Shown here in pieces: positions 36,869-46,602 of a stretch of DNA of 64,000 nt; position 1 is the first letter of the stretch; each line of letters opens with the position of its first letter. The notes below the pieces were generated by a model. The model was given only the letters and a program-made list of their open reading frames with translations. It was not told the origin of the DNA and did no database searches. The stretch is taken from NCBI GenBank assembly GCA_949987565.1, contig OX465114.1, forward strand, positions 310,001 to 374,000, written 5' to 3'. Both the position numbers and the translations under genes were made by a program. The DNA comes from Luidia sarsii (lineage: Eukaryota > Echinodermata > Asteroidea > Paxillosida > Luidiidae).

Positions 36869-39562
36869 TACCCCCAGAACTGTGGGGTTCTACGTCGTCC
36901 GCTGCTCTCCCGACCGGAACCCCACACATAACTATGTTTTTTTTTTTCCATAGGCTTCTGTGTAACGTTCACAAGTGCTGTGGCATAGGGATCAGCTCAG
37001 GTTCAGCATAACTCATAAAATACTGCTTCATTTGGCCCAAGATTTCTAGCAAATGTGGTTTACATACCACGCACGTGTGTTCAACTGTCCATGTGGCGAA
37101 AATGTGTCGATTTCCCCCCAAAAATGGGCGAAAACCTCCCGGTTCGGTTGCAACATTCAAACGGCAGCTCCGTAACTGGCAGTCTGGTCCCTGTAGTACG
37201 GTATAGCGCTTTGCTAAGAAGACGTACAGGAGACCAGACTGCCAGTTGCGGCGCTGCTGTTTGGATCTTGCGACCAAACCGGGAGGTTTTCGCCCTTTTT
37301 TGGGGGGAAATCGACACATTTTCGCCACATGGACAGTTGCACACAGGTGCGTGGTATGTATAATGTAAACCACATTTGCTAGAAATCTTGGGCCGAATGA
37401 AGCAGTATTTTATGAGTTATGCTGAACCTGCTGATCCCTATGCCACAGCACTAGTGAACATTACACAGAAGCCTATGGGAAAAAAGCACAGTTATCTGTG
37501 AGGTTCCGGTCGGGAGAGCAGCAGACGACATAGTACCCTACCCCCAGAACTGTGGGGTTCTACGTCGTCCGCTGCTCTCCCGACCGGAACCCCACAGATA
37601 ACTACCCCCGGTAGGCTTTTTTCCCATAGGCTTCTGTGTAACGTTCACAAGTGCTGTGGCATAGGGATAAGCAGGTTCAGCATAACTCATAAAATACTGC
37701 TTCATTTGGCCCAAGATTTCTAGCAAATGTGGTTTACATACCACGCACCTGTGTGCAACTGTCCATTTGGCGAAAATGTGTCGATTTCCCCCCAAAAATG
37801 GGCGAAAACCTCCCGGTTCGGTTGCAACATTCAAACGGCAGCTTCGTAACTGGCAGTCTGGTCCCCTGTAGTACGGTATAGTGGCTAGCTGCGAAGACGT
37901 ACAGGGGACCAGACTGCCAGTTGCGGCGCTGCCGTTTGGATCTTGCGACCAAACCGGGAGGTTTTCGCCCATTTTTTTGGGGGAAATCGACACATTTTCG
38001 CCAAATGGACAGTTGCACACAGGTGCGTGGTATGTAAACCACATTTGCTAGAAGTCTTGGGCCAAATGAAGCAGTATTTTATGAGTTATGCTGAACCTGC
38101 TGATCCCTATGCCACAGCACTAGTGAACGTTACACAGAAGCCTATGGGAAAAAAGCATCTATAGTTATCTCTGGGGTTCCGGTCGGGAGAGCAGCGGACG
38201 ACGTAGTTGGGGTAACCGTAACCCTCATCCTCCCGAAGGTCGGAGACCTGAGGGTTACGGGAACGTATACATGTACACAATTATAGCGAGGTTTTTGTTT
38301 TTACCATTTTGGAAACACCACTGTCCCGATCGCCCCCTTTTTCCACCCTTTGGAAAATCGCCACACACAATCTAAGGACATGCACTTGATCCCAAATGTA
38401 TACTGAATGTGATCAGATAACCCAAAACATCGTGGGTAAAATACTTTTCCGAAAAACGGGCAGAAACTCACCCAAATACTGTCTGTAAATGTCCCGTCAA
38501 CGTCTCCGCCAGGTTCGGAATCCGAACCCGGCACCTCGACCAATCAGCGCTTAGTCTCGTGACGTATACCCGCACGACGGCTATTTGCTGTTTCGCAATA
38601 ACAGTCCACACTCGTGGTGCAGCGCGCGCAGGTCATCGCCCTGTGAAGAGCCGACTGGTACTGTATACAACCATGGATACAACACGTGCGCTGTACATGT
38701 GATTGTACGGTACATGTGATTGTACAGTACATGTACATGTACCGTACATGTGCAAGCAGAGTACCAAAGAATACTCTTTGATAATACACGTACATGTACT
38801 GTACACATGTACAACAGTACAGTGCACATATACAGTATGAACCCGTACGCTACGTACACACACGTACATGTACATACGTGTGTGTACGTAGCGTACGGGT
38901 TCATACTGTACATGTACATGTACATGTACACTGTACTGTTGTACATGTACGTGTATTATCAAAGAGTATTCTTTGGTACTCTGCTTGCACATGTACGGTA
39001 CATGTATGTACTGTACAATCACATGTACCGTACAATCACATGTACAGCGCACGTGTTGTATCCATGGTTGTATACAGTACCAGTCGGCTCTTCACAGGGC
39101 GATGACCTGCACGCGCTGCACCACGAGTGTGGACTGTTATTGCGAAACAGCAAATAGCCGTCGTGCGGGTATACGTCACGAGACTAAGCGCTGATTGGTC
39201 GAGGTGCCAGGTTCGGATTCCGAACCTGGCGGAGACGTTGACGGAACATTTACAGACAGTATTTGGGTGAGTTTCTGCCCGTTTTTTGGAAAAGTATTTT
39301 ACCCACGATGTTTGGGTTATCTGATCACATTCAGTATACATTTGGGATCAAGTGCATGTCCTTAGATTGTGTGTGGCGATTTTCTAAAGGGTGGAAAAAG
39401 GGGGCGATCGGGACAGTGGTGTTTCCAAAATGGTAAAAACAAAAACCTCGCTATAATTTTGTACATAAGTTCCCGTAACCCTCAGGTCTCCGACCTTCGG
39501 GAGGATGAGGGTTACGGTTACCGCAACTACGGACGACGTAGAACCCCACAGTTCTGGGGGTA
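36869..39562. mobile_element. Compound foldback (MULE-like) element of three palindromes
   Basis: A 2694-bp element with ends TACCCCCAGAACTGTGGGG and its exact complement at the far end, continuing as GTTCTACGTCGTCCG. A perfect 9-bp direct repeat ATGACTGAG flanks it (36860-36868 and 39563-39571). Inside are three palindromes in a row: about 36880-37541 (centre about 37213), about 37545-38210 (centre about 37885) and about 38205-39536 (centre 38870). The first two are near copies of each other. The 9-bp duplication and fully foldback structure suggest a Mutator-like or foldback element. ORFs up to 168 aa here are inverted-repeat translations without domain features. Confidence 0.8.
38205..39536. 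repeat. 1.3-kb near-perfect palindrome with TGTACA-rich core
   Basis: The arms read CCGTAACCCTCATCCTCCCG outside and reach an 8-bp core (CATGTACA, 38867-38874) with perfect pairing over at least 34 bp on each side. The inner 300 bp is rich in GTACATGTAC words and in CACACACGTA/TACGTGTGTG. It could extrude as a cruciform or form a hairpin RNA if transcribed. Confidence 0.85.
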
Positions 39563-39720
39563 ATGACTGAGTTGGTCACGGACCAAATTGCAATTGGTCA
39601 CAGTCACAGACTGAGTTGACTAGAAACAGGTTATGGACTAAGTTCACGTGAAACCAACCCCTCCAAATTTGGAAAAAAAGGAAAAAAAGGTTGAGTTGTC
39701 GGGTCCCAGTTACTCGGACT
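39563..39720. repeat. Decayed satellite copies and a solo foldback-element end
   Basis: ACTGAGTTGGTCACGGACC, ACTGAGTTGACTAG and GGTTATGGACTAAG are diverged satellite half-units. They are followed by TTGTCGGGTCCCAGTTACTC and GGACTA at about 39693-39721, matching the terminus of the 35668-36828 family. This shows the satellite once extended past its present right edge. Confidence 0.7.
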
Positions 39721-39733
39721 ACGTAAGTACACC

Positions 39734-39994
39734 GTGAGTGTGAGTGCTCCGGTGCCAGTGAGGCCGGTTGTCGCAACTACTGAACTAGGCAAAATCGGCT
39801 TCAAAAATCTAGATAAAGCCATGAAATATAAGTCAAAAACTCACATGAATGTGCTCCTGGATGAGTTCTCAAACAGTAATGTGGATTATAGCAACATGAG
39901 TGAGTTTATTAAGGAGGTAAACATCAAACTGTCGAGGAATTCTACTAACGTCGAGTTCAGCAAAATTGAAAATGGCCGCCAATCTGGTCAATAG
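39734..39994 (+). CDS. Unrecognised short ORF, possible exon or chance ORF
   Basis: An 86-aa open frame from ATG to TAG. The composition is protein-like in its second half (Lys, Asn and Ser rich, with FSNSNVDYSNMSEFIKEVN), with no transmembrane segment or known motif that I can see. It starts just after the solo transposon end, has no convincing splice site around it and no partner exon nearby. The first 20 residues come from CCGGTGCCAGTG-type sequence unlike the rest. It may be a chance ORF or a fragment of an old mobile element. Function unknown. Confidence 0.2.
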   Translation: MSVSAPVPVRPVVATTELGKIGFKNLDKAMKYKSKTHMNVLLDEFSNSNVDYSNMSEFIKEVNIKLSRNSTNVEFSKIENGRQSGQ

Positions 39995-40559
39995 CGCCAC
40001 CAATAGTTGGAAAGTTGTCAGTCAGGCAGATTGTAAATTGTAAAGAGCGCCACCAAGAAAGAGAAGTGAAGAGAAGCAGCTCCTTTTTGTGGGTTCTTTT
40101 TGCACGCATTGATTCCTACGAGATGCCCGTTTGCACCCATTCTGAAAACAAACAAATTAAACAATTTGCAGATTAACAATTAGCAGATTAGCAGATTAAC
40201 AATTGTTCAATTTCTTTACCGTGAATTATTAAGTTGGCTTTCTTAGAGCTTCAGTAGTATCACAATTAGGCCTATACATGTTCATCATCATGAAATTCTT
40301 CATGCAACTGTTCACTAATTTGTTCTAAAGTTCAAACTCATGTTTTCCTTTATTTATTTGACTGAATTTGAAAAAGTTCCATCCACTCTGCATAAGATCC
40401 CATGATTTGCACCAACTGCTTGTTTATTATCTGAATAAAACGGGGGCGTGTTCCCTGGAGATAAACAGCAGTTAATGGTTGAATGCACTAATACTGAGTA
40501 TACTGAGGCACCCAAAAGCGCCAAAGACTTGTCGAATTTTGGGGAGGTAGCCATCTAAG

Positions 40560-40635
40560 GGCGAGAGAGCTCGTTCAGATGGTAAGATGGTTCGCAAAAC
40601 CAGAGGTCTTCCATTCCAGTGTCGGTCCGGTCTAA
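40560..40635 (+). mobile_element. Possible tRNA-derived SINE fragment
   Basis: GAGCTCGTTCAGATGGTAAG resembles an A-box/D-arm, followed after about 30 bp by GGTCTTCCATTCCAGT, a poor B-box/T-arm. Unlike the 44.2-kb fragment the T-loop word GTTCGA is missing, so this is weak. It could be a chance match. Confidence 0.25.
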
Positions 40636-41632
40636 ATTTTCTTAGTAATTTTCCAAATTGTTTTTAACAGATCCCAGTGATCAGTTCAAGTTAATTAATT
40701 TTTAAATAATTGCATTTTGACAATTGTGTACAAAAGTTTAGGAATTAATACAATAAATATTATGGTCAAAGTGCTTCCAAAATATTATCTCAGAATGAAC
40801 TACTACTTTAAGCACTTAAAATAATTCAAAACAAACAAATCAAATGACCCAAAAAAGTGGAGATTAAAATTATATCAGTTTCACATTTTTCAATTTCTTT
40901 ATTGTGAATTAAGTTGGCTTTGTTAGAGCTTCAGTTATCACTTATACATCATAATGAAATCCTTTATACATTCAATAGCTCCCAGCGGTCTGATAAAGGG
41001 CGCCCTCTTTGACCTGGGAAAGGCGAAAAACAGGTCAAACATTCAATGCAAAAAAAATGATCTGAAAATTCCTTTCCGACCCTCCTGAGAGCGATCAAGC
41101 ATTACAGCTCCAGGTCAAAGGGGCTTCTTACTACATCAACAGTACTGTTTACATTAGTCATGAATATTCATCAATATTACTTATAACTTAAAAAATTAAT
41201 GAACATTTAAAAATTTCAACTTTTAATATTCTGTTCAGAATAAATTGTGATACGTTCATAGCTTAGAACAGCTGATGAGAGAAGATACTTGTTTTGGCCA
41301 ATTGACTGATTTGATTAAAATTAATAGACTTAATTACCACCTTAACACTAATTATTTAAATTAAATTACCATAATTACATTATTCCAACAATACCATAAT
41401 TACCATAACATTAACCATAAAAAAGTTTCTCTGTGGTACACACATTTGTTTGATTATTCAAAGTACTTCAGTTTTTCTTTTGCTTTTGAGATGATCATTT
41501 CAGAATATCATCCCATCAATCTATGACCAAGCAAACTTTGTTTCTTCTATGCATTGAGGATGACAGTGCAAGAGTGCAATTGGTGGGAGAGAGTAGAGAG
41601 AAAGATGTTGGTGCAAAAAAAATGAAAGAGAT

Positions 41633-41649
41633 AGGTCAATGATTGACCT
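41633..41649. promoter_or_regulatory. Perfect 17-bp palindrome with AGGTCA half-sites
   Basis: AGGTCAATGATTGACCT is a perfect inverted repeat: AGGTCA, a 5-bp spacer, TGACCT. AGGTCA is the established half-site of many nuclear receptors. It lies about 130-150 bp beyond the putative polyadenylation signal of the minus-strand gene, in purine-rich DNA. A palindrome this short can arise by chance. Confidence 0.25.
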
Positions 41650-41782
41650 GGCTGAGAGAAGATATGGGTGCAAAGATAGGAGAGAGAGAAGAAACAATGT
41701 CTGCGGTTGGAGGATTTAATTTGCATAAACGTTGACTAAAATTGAACTAGTTTTTAAAAAGCCACAGAGAAACTCTTCTATT

Positions 41783-41788
41783 TTTATT
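41783..41788 (-). other. Putative polyadenylation signal of the minus-strand gene
   Basis: AATAAA on the minus strand, 77-82 bp downstream of the TAA at 41865-41867 that ends the longer terminal reading frame. The position suits a short 3' UTR. The region is AT-rich, so chance matches are likely. Confidence 0.4.
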
Positions 41789-41864
41789 ATACAATGAACT
41801 ACTTGAATTAATTTTAATAAAACAATATTAATAAGGATAATCTAAAGTTATATCCAAGATCCAA

Positions 41865-41974
41865 TTAAATTTTCAAGAAGTGGTCGTGGTTGCCGTCTAG
41901 TTGAAGTCCCTCTCCACTGCCTCTGATGAAAAGCTGATATCTGGCTGCACCTGGGTGTCCATAGGTTGTCCATT
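41865..41974 (-). CDS. Terminal coding exon of an unrecognised minus-strand gene
   Basis: A strong acceptor (CTTTTCTTTTGTCTCAG) ends just before this exon. Joined to the exon at 42443-42498, it continues in frame for 35 residues starting WTTYGHPGAARYQLF and ending in HFLKI, then TAA. A second frame is also open but shorter: it starts NGQPMDTQVQ and stops at TAG (41897-41899) after 25 residues. I prefer the longer frame because it joins the previous exon in phase. The protein family is not recognised. Confidence 0.5.
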
Positions 41975-42059
41975 CTGAGACAAAAGAAAAGTATGAATAA
42001 ATGTCTTAGTCATTGTATTCCTTAAAGATCAGAGTACAGGGATTCAGAGGAAATTTCTA

Positions 42060-42500
42060 AGGATATGAGACTTACTATGTTGGGATGGATTTCTTAGTTT
42101 GAGTTTTGATCAGCATTCGGGCAAAATGACAAGTGGATACGAGTGAAAAGTACCCATATATAGACACTCCTGCTATGAAAAGAGGAAGTGCCAGATTTGG
42201 TGATTTAGTCCAGGTTTTAGTGGAAGATTTTTAAACCAACGGAAGATGTAAACATTCAGTTCAGAACCCACTACATACATGTAGGGCTAGTCAGAAAGTT
42301 GACAAAAAAGTCCCAAAGCAGGATACATTTGAAGTCTCTGGAGGAGTACGGAATGAGTAGATGACAAGTCATTCCTACAAGGCACAAACTCACCTCAATA
42401 TGACCTCAGGAGAGCATCTTCAGTCACTGCAGTTTTCCTTACTCCAAGTTCCTTGAGCATCGTCGCCGATGGTTGTCCGTAGAACCTTCAAGTGGATCCT
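42060..42500. repeat. Direct duplication of 60660-61140, left copy
   Basis: TGGGATGGATTTCTTAG, TTTTGATCAGCATTCGGG and the penultimate exon region recur in the same order at 60660-61140 (GGGGATGGATTTCATAG, TTTTGATAAGCATTGGGG). The two copies bracket the whole amplified exon block, so they are likely the oldest duplication. Confidence 0.75.
42443..42498 (-). CDS. Penultimate exon, type D
   Basis: A 56-nt exon between acceptor TTTTGAATTCAG and donor GTAAGG. In the phase that reaches the terminal exon it reads IHLKVLRTTIGDDAQGTW. It is homologous to the D exons of the array (core LLKTTIAED) and to the exon at 43587-43645 (FLKTVIPDDAELWEA). It does not join in frame to the next exon upstream (42878-42945) with the splice sites I see, so one exon may be missing or one junction may be wrong. 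Confidence 0.45.
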
Positions 42501-42877
42501 GAATTCAAAACAAACAGAATAATACAATGCCTTATTTGTAATATCCGATATCCTCAAAGCCAACCATGGAAATATTTGGAGCAAACAATGATGTTACCCT
42601 TCACACCTGTCAGGTATCAGCACAATATGTGTCCATGGATAACTGATATATCTTGAAGTTCTAGTGTTGATAAATCAAGTTGGTCAAAAAGGGATATCAC
42701 AACAGTTTGTTAGATCTTGACTTGACAATGTCTGTTCGAAATTGTGACATCCTGAAAATTTCAGGCACTGTGAATTAATGTCATCACTATATTATCAAAA
42801 TTCAAGTTCCTTTTGATAACTGGATAACTGAGGCGATGAGTGATTTCCCCACTGGCCTATCCCACCCTGAGACCTAC

Positions 42878-43645
42878 CTCTAGTGATCAGTCTGATCTGC
42901 AATGGTGAGCTCCTTAAACATCTCAAGTAGGTGCTGGCATCAATCCTGCACAATGAGAGACAAAGGAAAGAAATCATTAAGGTTGTAAGAACTCATCATT
43001 TCAAATTTAAAGCAAAACCAATGGTCAAAGCAATTGGATCTCATTCATTGAGGTTTTCCCTGCTCAACGTGATCAACACTGAGTGCTCAGTGCTTTGCCC
43101 AAATGCCTCATGAAAACTGTTATACCGACTGGATCTCATCTGATGTAATATTTTTTAATTGCCACATTCATCCGTAGGAGACATTTTCTTTTTGGAATTT
43201 TGGGGCGTTGAGTTAAAGCCTCCCTTAAAAAAACCTTTCTTGAGTCACATAGCTTGTATTTGTTACTGTCTTATAGACCCATGTTGAATTTCATGTGATG
43301 TACTTGCAACAACAAACTCACCAGTCATCATTTCTCCTTCCTGCCCTCTGTTGTATTCCAGAATGGAGTACACAGCATCCTCTTGGCTGGTCACTCCACC
43401 GGGATCCTCCAAAACCTTCAGAAAAAAGGGGAAGAAAAGAGAAAAAACCTGCCGCACACTAGGCTGGGCATCGTTATGGCAAACATTCAAAATGCAGTCA
43501 GATCACCTACAAATTTAACAAACTTAGGCCCAGTTAGAATGATACATTATACTAGGCTTGATCTATAAAATTATATACAATCTCACTTGCTTCCCAGAGT
43601 TCAGCATCGTCTGGGATGACTGTCTTCAGAAACGTCAACTTGCAT
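42878..43645 (-). CDS. Three exons (types D, A, B) sharing one open frame
   Basis: On the minus strand, exon D (43587-43645), exon A (43322-43415) and exon B (42878-42945) have good splice sites: acceptors CTTTCTTTAG, CCTTTTTTCTGAAG and CTCATTGTGCAG, and donors GTGAGA, GTGAGT and GTAGGT. Joined, they stay open through both junctions: CKLTFLKTVIPDDAELWEA, then a basic segment with SRWSDQPRGC, then IDASTYLRCLRSSPLQIRL. Exon A has a second open frame (VLEDPGGVTSQEDAVYSIL) that does not join its neighbours, so the true frame is uncertain. This is a single diverged copy of the segments amplified at 45-57 kb and may preserve the ancestral state. No domain is recognised. Confidence 0.45.
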
Positions 43646-43914
43646 CTAAAGAAAGTTTAGACAAAAGCACAAATCATAATCTTTAGCATTTTATTATAAC
43701 ATGAAGACTTTTCATTGTCAATCATGCAAATATTTGGAACCATAAAGAAAAGCCAAAACTTTAGAATCGTAGTTGCACCACTGAATACATGATGGAATTC
43801 AGACAAAATCCAAGAAGCCTGGTAAATGTGAGGCAATCAAGGGGGTAGAGCATGACAACATTCTGAAATAAGAGTTACTTTAGAACTTGAGAAACTGTTT
43901 AGACTGGGACCTAC

Positions 43915-43982
43915 CTCTAGTTATCAGTCTGATCTGCGACGGTGAGCTCCTTAAACACATCCAGTAGGTGCTGACATCAATC
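43915..43982 (-). CDS. Exon B copy, coding status uncertain
   Basis: A 68-nt exon-like segment with acceptor CTCATTGTGCAG and donor GTAGGT, about 90% identical to 42878-42945. In the B frame it reads IDVSTYWMCLRSSPSQIRL. It does not join exon D at 43587-43645 in frame. Another frame reads LLDVFKELTVADQTDN and then stops just before the donor. Confidence 0.4.
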
Positions 43983-44200
43983 CTGCACAATGAGAGACAA
44001 AGGAAAGAAATCATTCATTAAGGTTGTAAGAACTGACAAAACTCCTGGAGAATAATTCCTTTTATCAGAATTTCAAATTCAGTAGCAAAAACAAGGGTCC
44101 AATCAATTGGATCTCATTGATTGAGGTTTGCCCTGCTCAACGTGATAATTACTGAGTGCTCAGTGCTTTGCCCAATGCCTCATGAAAACAATTTCAGGCA

Positions 44201-44265
44201 GCTCGGGCAGGATTCGAACCCTTGACTCCTGCCTACCGGTGCAGATGTCTAGTCGACGTCATGTG
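44201..44265 (-). mobile_element. tRNA-derived SINE fragment
   Basis: On the minus strand there is a T-arm and acceptor-like end: AGGGTTCGAATCCTGCCCG (B-box GGTTCGAATCC intact), preceded by CTGCACCGGTAGGCAG, which can form an anticodon stem and loop with CGG in the anticodon position. The D-arm side (GTCGACTAGACATCTG) is degraded, so this is not a functional tRNA. A Pol III promoter remnant of a SINE is the simplest reading. Confidence 0.55.
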
Positions 44266-45099
44266 GCTGATTTGAATATTCTGTAGTGGCGGGTACCACG
44301 TTGCATCATAGATAATAACATGCTGCTTGCATCGTGGAGAATGTAATTCATTGAGGTTTGCCCTGCTCGACGTGATCAAAACCAAGTGCTTAGCCCGATG
44401 CTTGAAGAAAAATGTTATACCGATTGGATCTCATCTGACGTAACCTTTTAACATTGATAAATATTTTCAAAGTCTACAATGCCAAAATTAAATTAGAACC
44501 ATGGATAGCAAAAGCTTTGTGATGAACTCACCAGAGACTCGTGGCATTTCTAGTCAGTCTCTTCTCTTCTTGGGCTCTGGTCAAAATCCTGTTGGCACCA
44601 CTGGATAATGGCAGGTAAGAGCTGAAGTAAAGGGAAAGAACAAAACTTGCTCTTCAGATTATATTCATCAGATACAATTCTCGATGGCAAAAATAATCCT
44701 TGAATAAGAATTGCTTTAGAACTTGAGGGATTGTTGAGTCTATTACACACCTCTAGTTAGTCCCATCTGCAATGTTGAGCTTCTTAAACTCCTAAAGGAG
44801 GTGCTATCAGCAATCCTGCAGAATAAGAAACACAAAAGAAAAAACAAAACATTCAATGCAATTTTATAAACTGACAAAACTCTTTTTGAACAATCTCTCT
44901 AACCAATAATCTGAAACTCAACAGCAACAGCAGTTGCCATAGCGACAGATACCCACCTGATTTAATGTTTATCAGATGCAGACATTTTTTTCCCTTAAAT
45001 TTGTGGCTTTGACTTCAGCCCTCCATCCAAATAATCTTTCTTTATCCTTAGAAGTTGAAATGAGTGATAGGACTAAAATAAATGTTGTTTGAAACAAAC

Positions 45100-45885
45100 C
45101 TGATGGATTTGCTGTGATGTACTCCTCAAAATCAGGGTAATCCTAGTCACCCTCCTCCCTCCGTCCCTGCAGTATCTTCCAGGATGGAGGACAAGGCATC
45201 CTCTTGGCTGGTCACTCCATGGACTGCTCACATATCTGCAGAAAAAAGGAAGAAAAAAGAAAAAAACTTGCCCACGACAAAGCTGGGCATCATTAGTCCA
45301 ACATTCAAATGCAAAACTAACTTCTACTCTACATCTAGCACACCAACTCTCACACTCACACCACCCTAGAGATCTTACCAAATTAGACCTGGCTAAAACT
45401 TTACATTACGCCTGATCTATTCAATCTTACTTCTGTCCCAAGAATTGAGGCTTCTCTGCGATGGTCGTCTTCAGGAGCTTCCACTGGAATGTGAAGAAGA
45501 TAAAAATCCTTGATTTTAAGATTTCATTGGTAATGTCAAATATTTTCAAAAAGTACCATTAGAATATTAATCATGCTAAATTAGAACCATGAACTCACCG
45601 AAGACTCGTGGCATTTCTAGTCAGTCTCTTCTCTTCTTGGGCTCTTGTCAGAATCCTGTCGGCACCACTGGATAATGGCAGGTAAGAGCTGAAGTAAAGG
45701 AGAAAGAACAAAACTTGATCTTCATATTTTATTGATTAGATACAATTCTCAATGGCAAAAGCATTTTTAAATAAGAATTGCTTTAGAACTTGAGGGATTG
45801 TTGAGTCTATTACACACCTCTAGTTAGTCTCATCTGCAATGTTGAGCTTCTTAAACTCCTCATCAAGGAGGTGCTATCAACAATC
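45100..45885 (-). pseudogene. Representative exon set B-C-D-A of the array (unit 1)
   Basis: Minus-strand exon-like segments with strong splice sites are B 45818-45885 (68 nt), C 45599-45688 (90 nt), D 45431-45483 (53 nt) and A 45100-45235 (136 nt). Acceptors are pyrimidine-rich (TTTACTTCAG, CACATTCCAG, TTTTTCTGCAG). D reads WKLLKTTIAEKPQFLGQ and joins A in an open frame (SSPWSDQPRGCLVLHPG). C reads LLPAIIQWCRQDSDKSPRRE and then meets TAG; its other open frame (SGADRILTRAQEEKR) does not join D. B joins neither cleanly. With no single frame through all four exons, I call this unit a probable pseudogene or non-coding cassette, while noting that splice sites are kept in most units. The same set recurs at about +1580 and +3160 bp and, with changes, in later units. 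Confidence 0.5.
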
Positions 45886-46073
45886 CTGTAGATTGAGAAA
45901 CACAAAGGAAAGAAAATCATTCAATACAATTTCAAGAACTGATCAAACTCTCTGGGAACAATCTCTCTAACAAGAATCTGAAACCCAACAGCAACAGCAG
46001 TTGCCATAGCGACAGATTCTCATCTGATTAATTGTAATCAGATCCTGACATTTTTTCCTTAAATTTGTGGCTT

Positions 46074-46602
46074 AAGCCGCGTCCGGACTGGACTTCAAAT
46101 GGATAAACTAACCGAGTAAATGGGTAAATTGACCATTTTAAGTCCAGTGCGGACAGCCCAGGAAGTTTTCCTACCAGGTAACTTACCCGACTCAAATGGG
46201 TAGTTTAACCGACCAACTTCTGCCCGGTTAAATTGACCAGGTCAGTTAAACCGAGCGGAAAAGTCCAATCCGGACACGATGTCTCGGTAAACGACTCGGT
46301 AAAAAAACACATCTGGTCTAGCGCAAGACTGGTGCGGGCATGGGGTAGCAACGTGACTACAGTACATGCACATGTACTGTACATAATGTACACACACGGC
46401 CGGTAGATTGTGTACAGACATCCGGTGAAAGGTCACCACAAAAGTGCCCTCATGCGTTTGTTTGCGCCAGTCAGTTAGTTTTACCGATCGTCTGGGTTAG
46501 TTTACCCGAGTCGAATAGTCCAAGTGCGGACGCCTGGTAGATTTACCCATTGGAATGTTACCCACGGGCTCAGTAGAAAAAAGTCCAGTGCGGACATGGC
46601 TT
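46074..46602. mobile_element. MITE, copy 1 of 7 in the exon array
   Basis: A 529-bp element with inverted ends AAGCCGCGTCCGGACTGGAC and, on the other strand, AAGCCATGTCCGCACTGGAC. Inside there are repeated GGGTAAA(C/T)T and AGTCCA(G)TGCGGAC words and a TACATGCACATGTA core. It interrupts the sequence TTGTGGCTTTGACTTC, which is intact in copies at about 44998, 57205 and 57585. The superfamily is not assigned because the target duplication is ambiguous. ORFs of 60-120 aa inside it recur in each copy but lack domain features. Confidence 0.8.

Larger units (their letters stand above)
39995..41864. other. AT-rich stretch, mostly without recognisable features
   Basis: No gene is supported. A direct repeat of about 85 bp is visible: CAATTTCTTTACCGTGAATT at about 40209 and CAATTTCTTTATTGTGAATT at about 40892, each followed by AAGTTGGCTTT and TTAGAGCTTCAGT. 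About 41300-41420 is a TAATTACCATAA-rich low-complexity run, and about 41580-41700 is purine-rich. Confidence 0.6.
43030..44420. repeat. Three copies of a ~75-bp segment around a tRNA-like insertion
   Basis: CATTGAGGTTTGCCCTGCTC with downstream GTGATC...TGCTTTGCCC-type sequence occurs at about 43045-43115, 44118-44190 and 44347-44415. The last two flank the tRNA-like fragment at 44201-44265 as long direct repeats. Confidence 0.65.

Noticed and set aside
36969..38164. ORFs of 87-168 aa sharing CNCPCGENVSISP-like segments
   Set aside because: They recur in mirror image in the palindromes of the foldback element and show no domain or start/splice context.
38544..39341. Many 70-145 aa ORFs with MYMYTV-like runs
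   Set aside because: They come from GTACATGTAC words in a near-perfect palindrome, which makes the same ORFs on both strands.
42878..43645. Loose resemblance of exon A (VLEDPGG...) and exon D (FLKTVI...) to the N-terminus of animal RIF1
   Set aside because: The words are short, the exon order on the strand is D then A rather than A then D, and the preferred frame of exon A is a different one.
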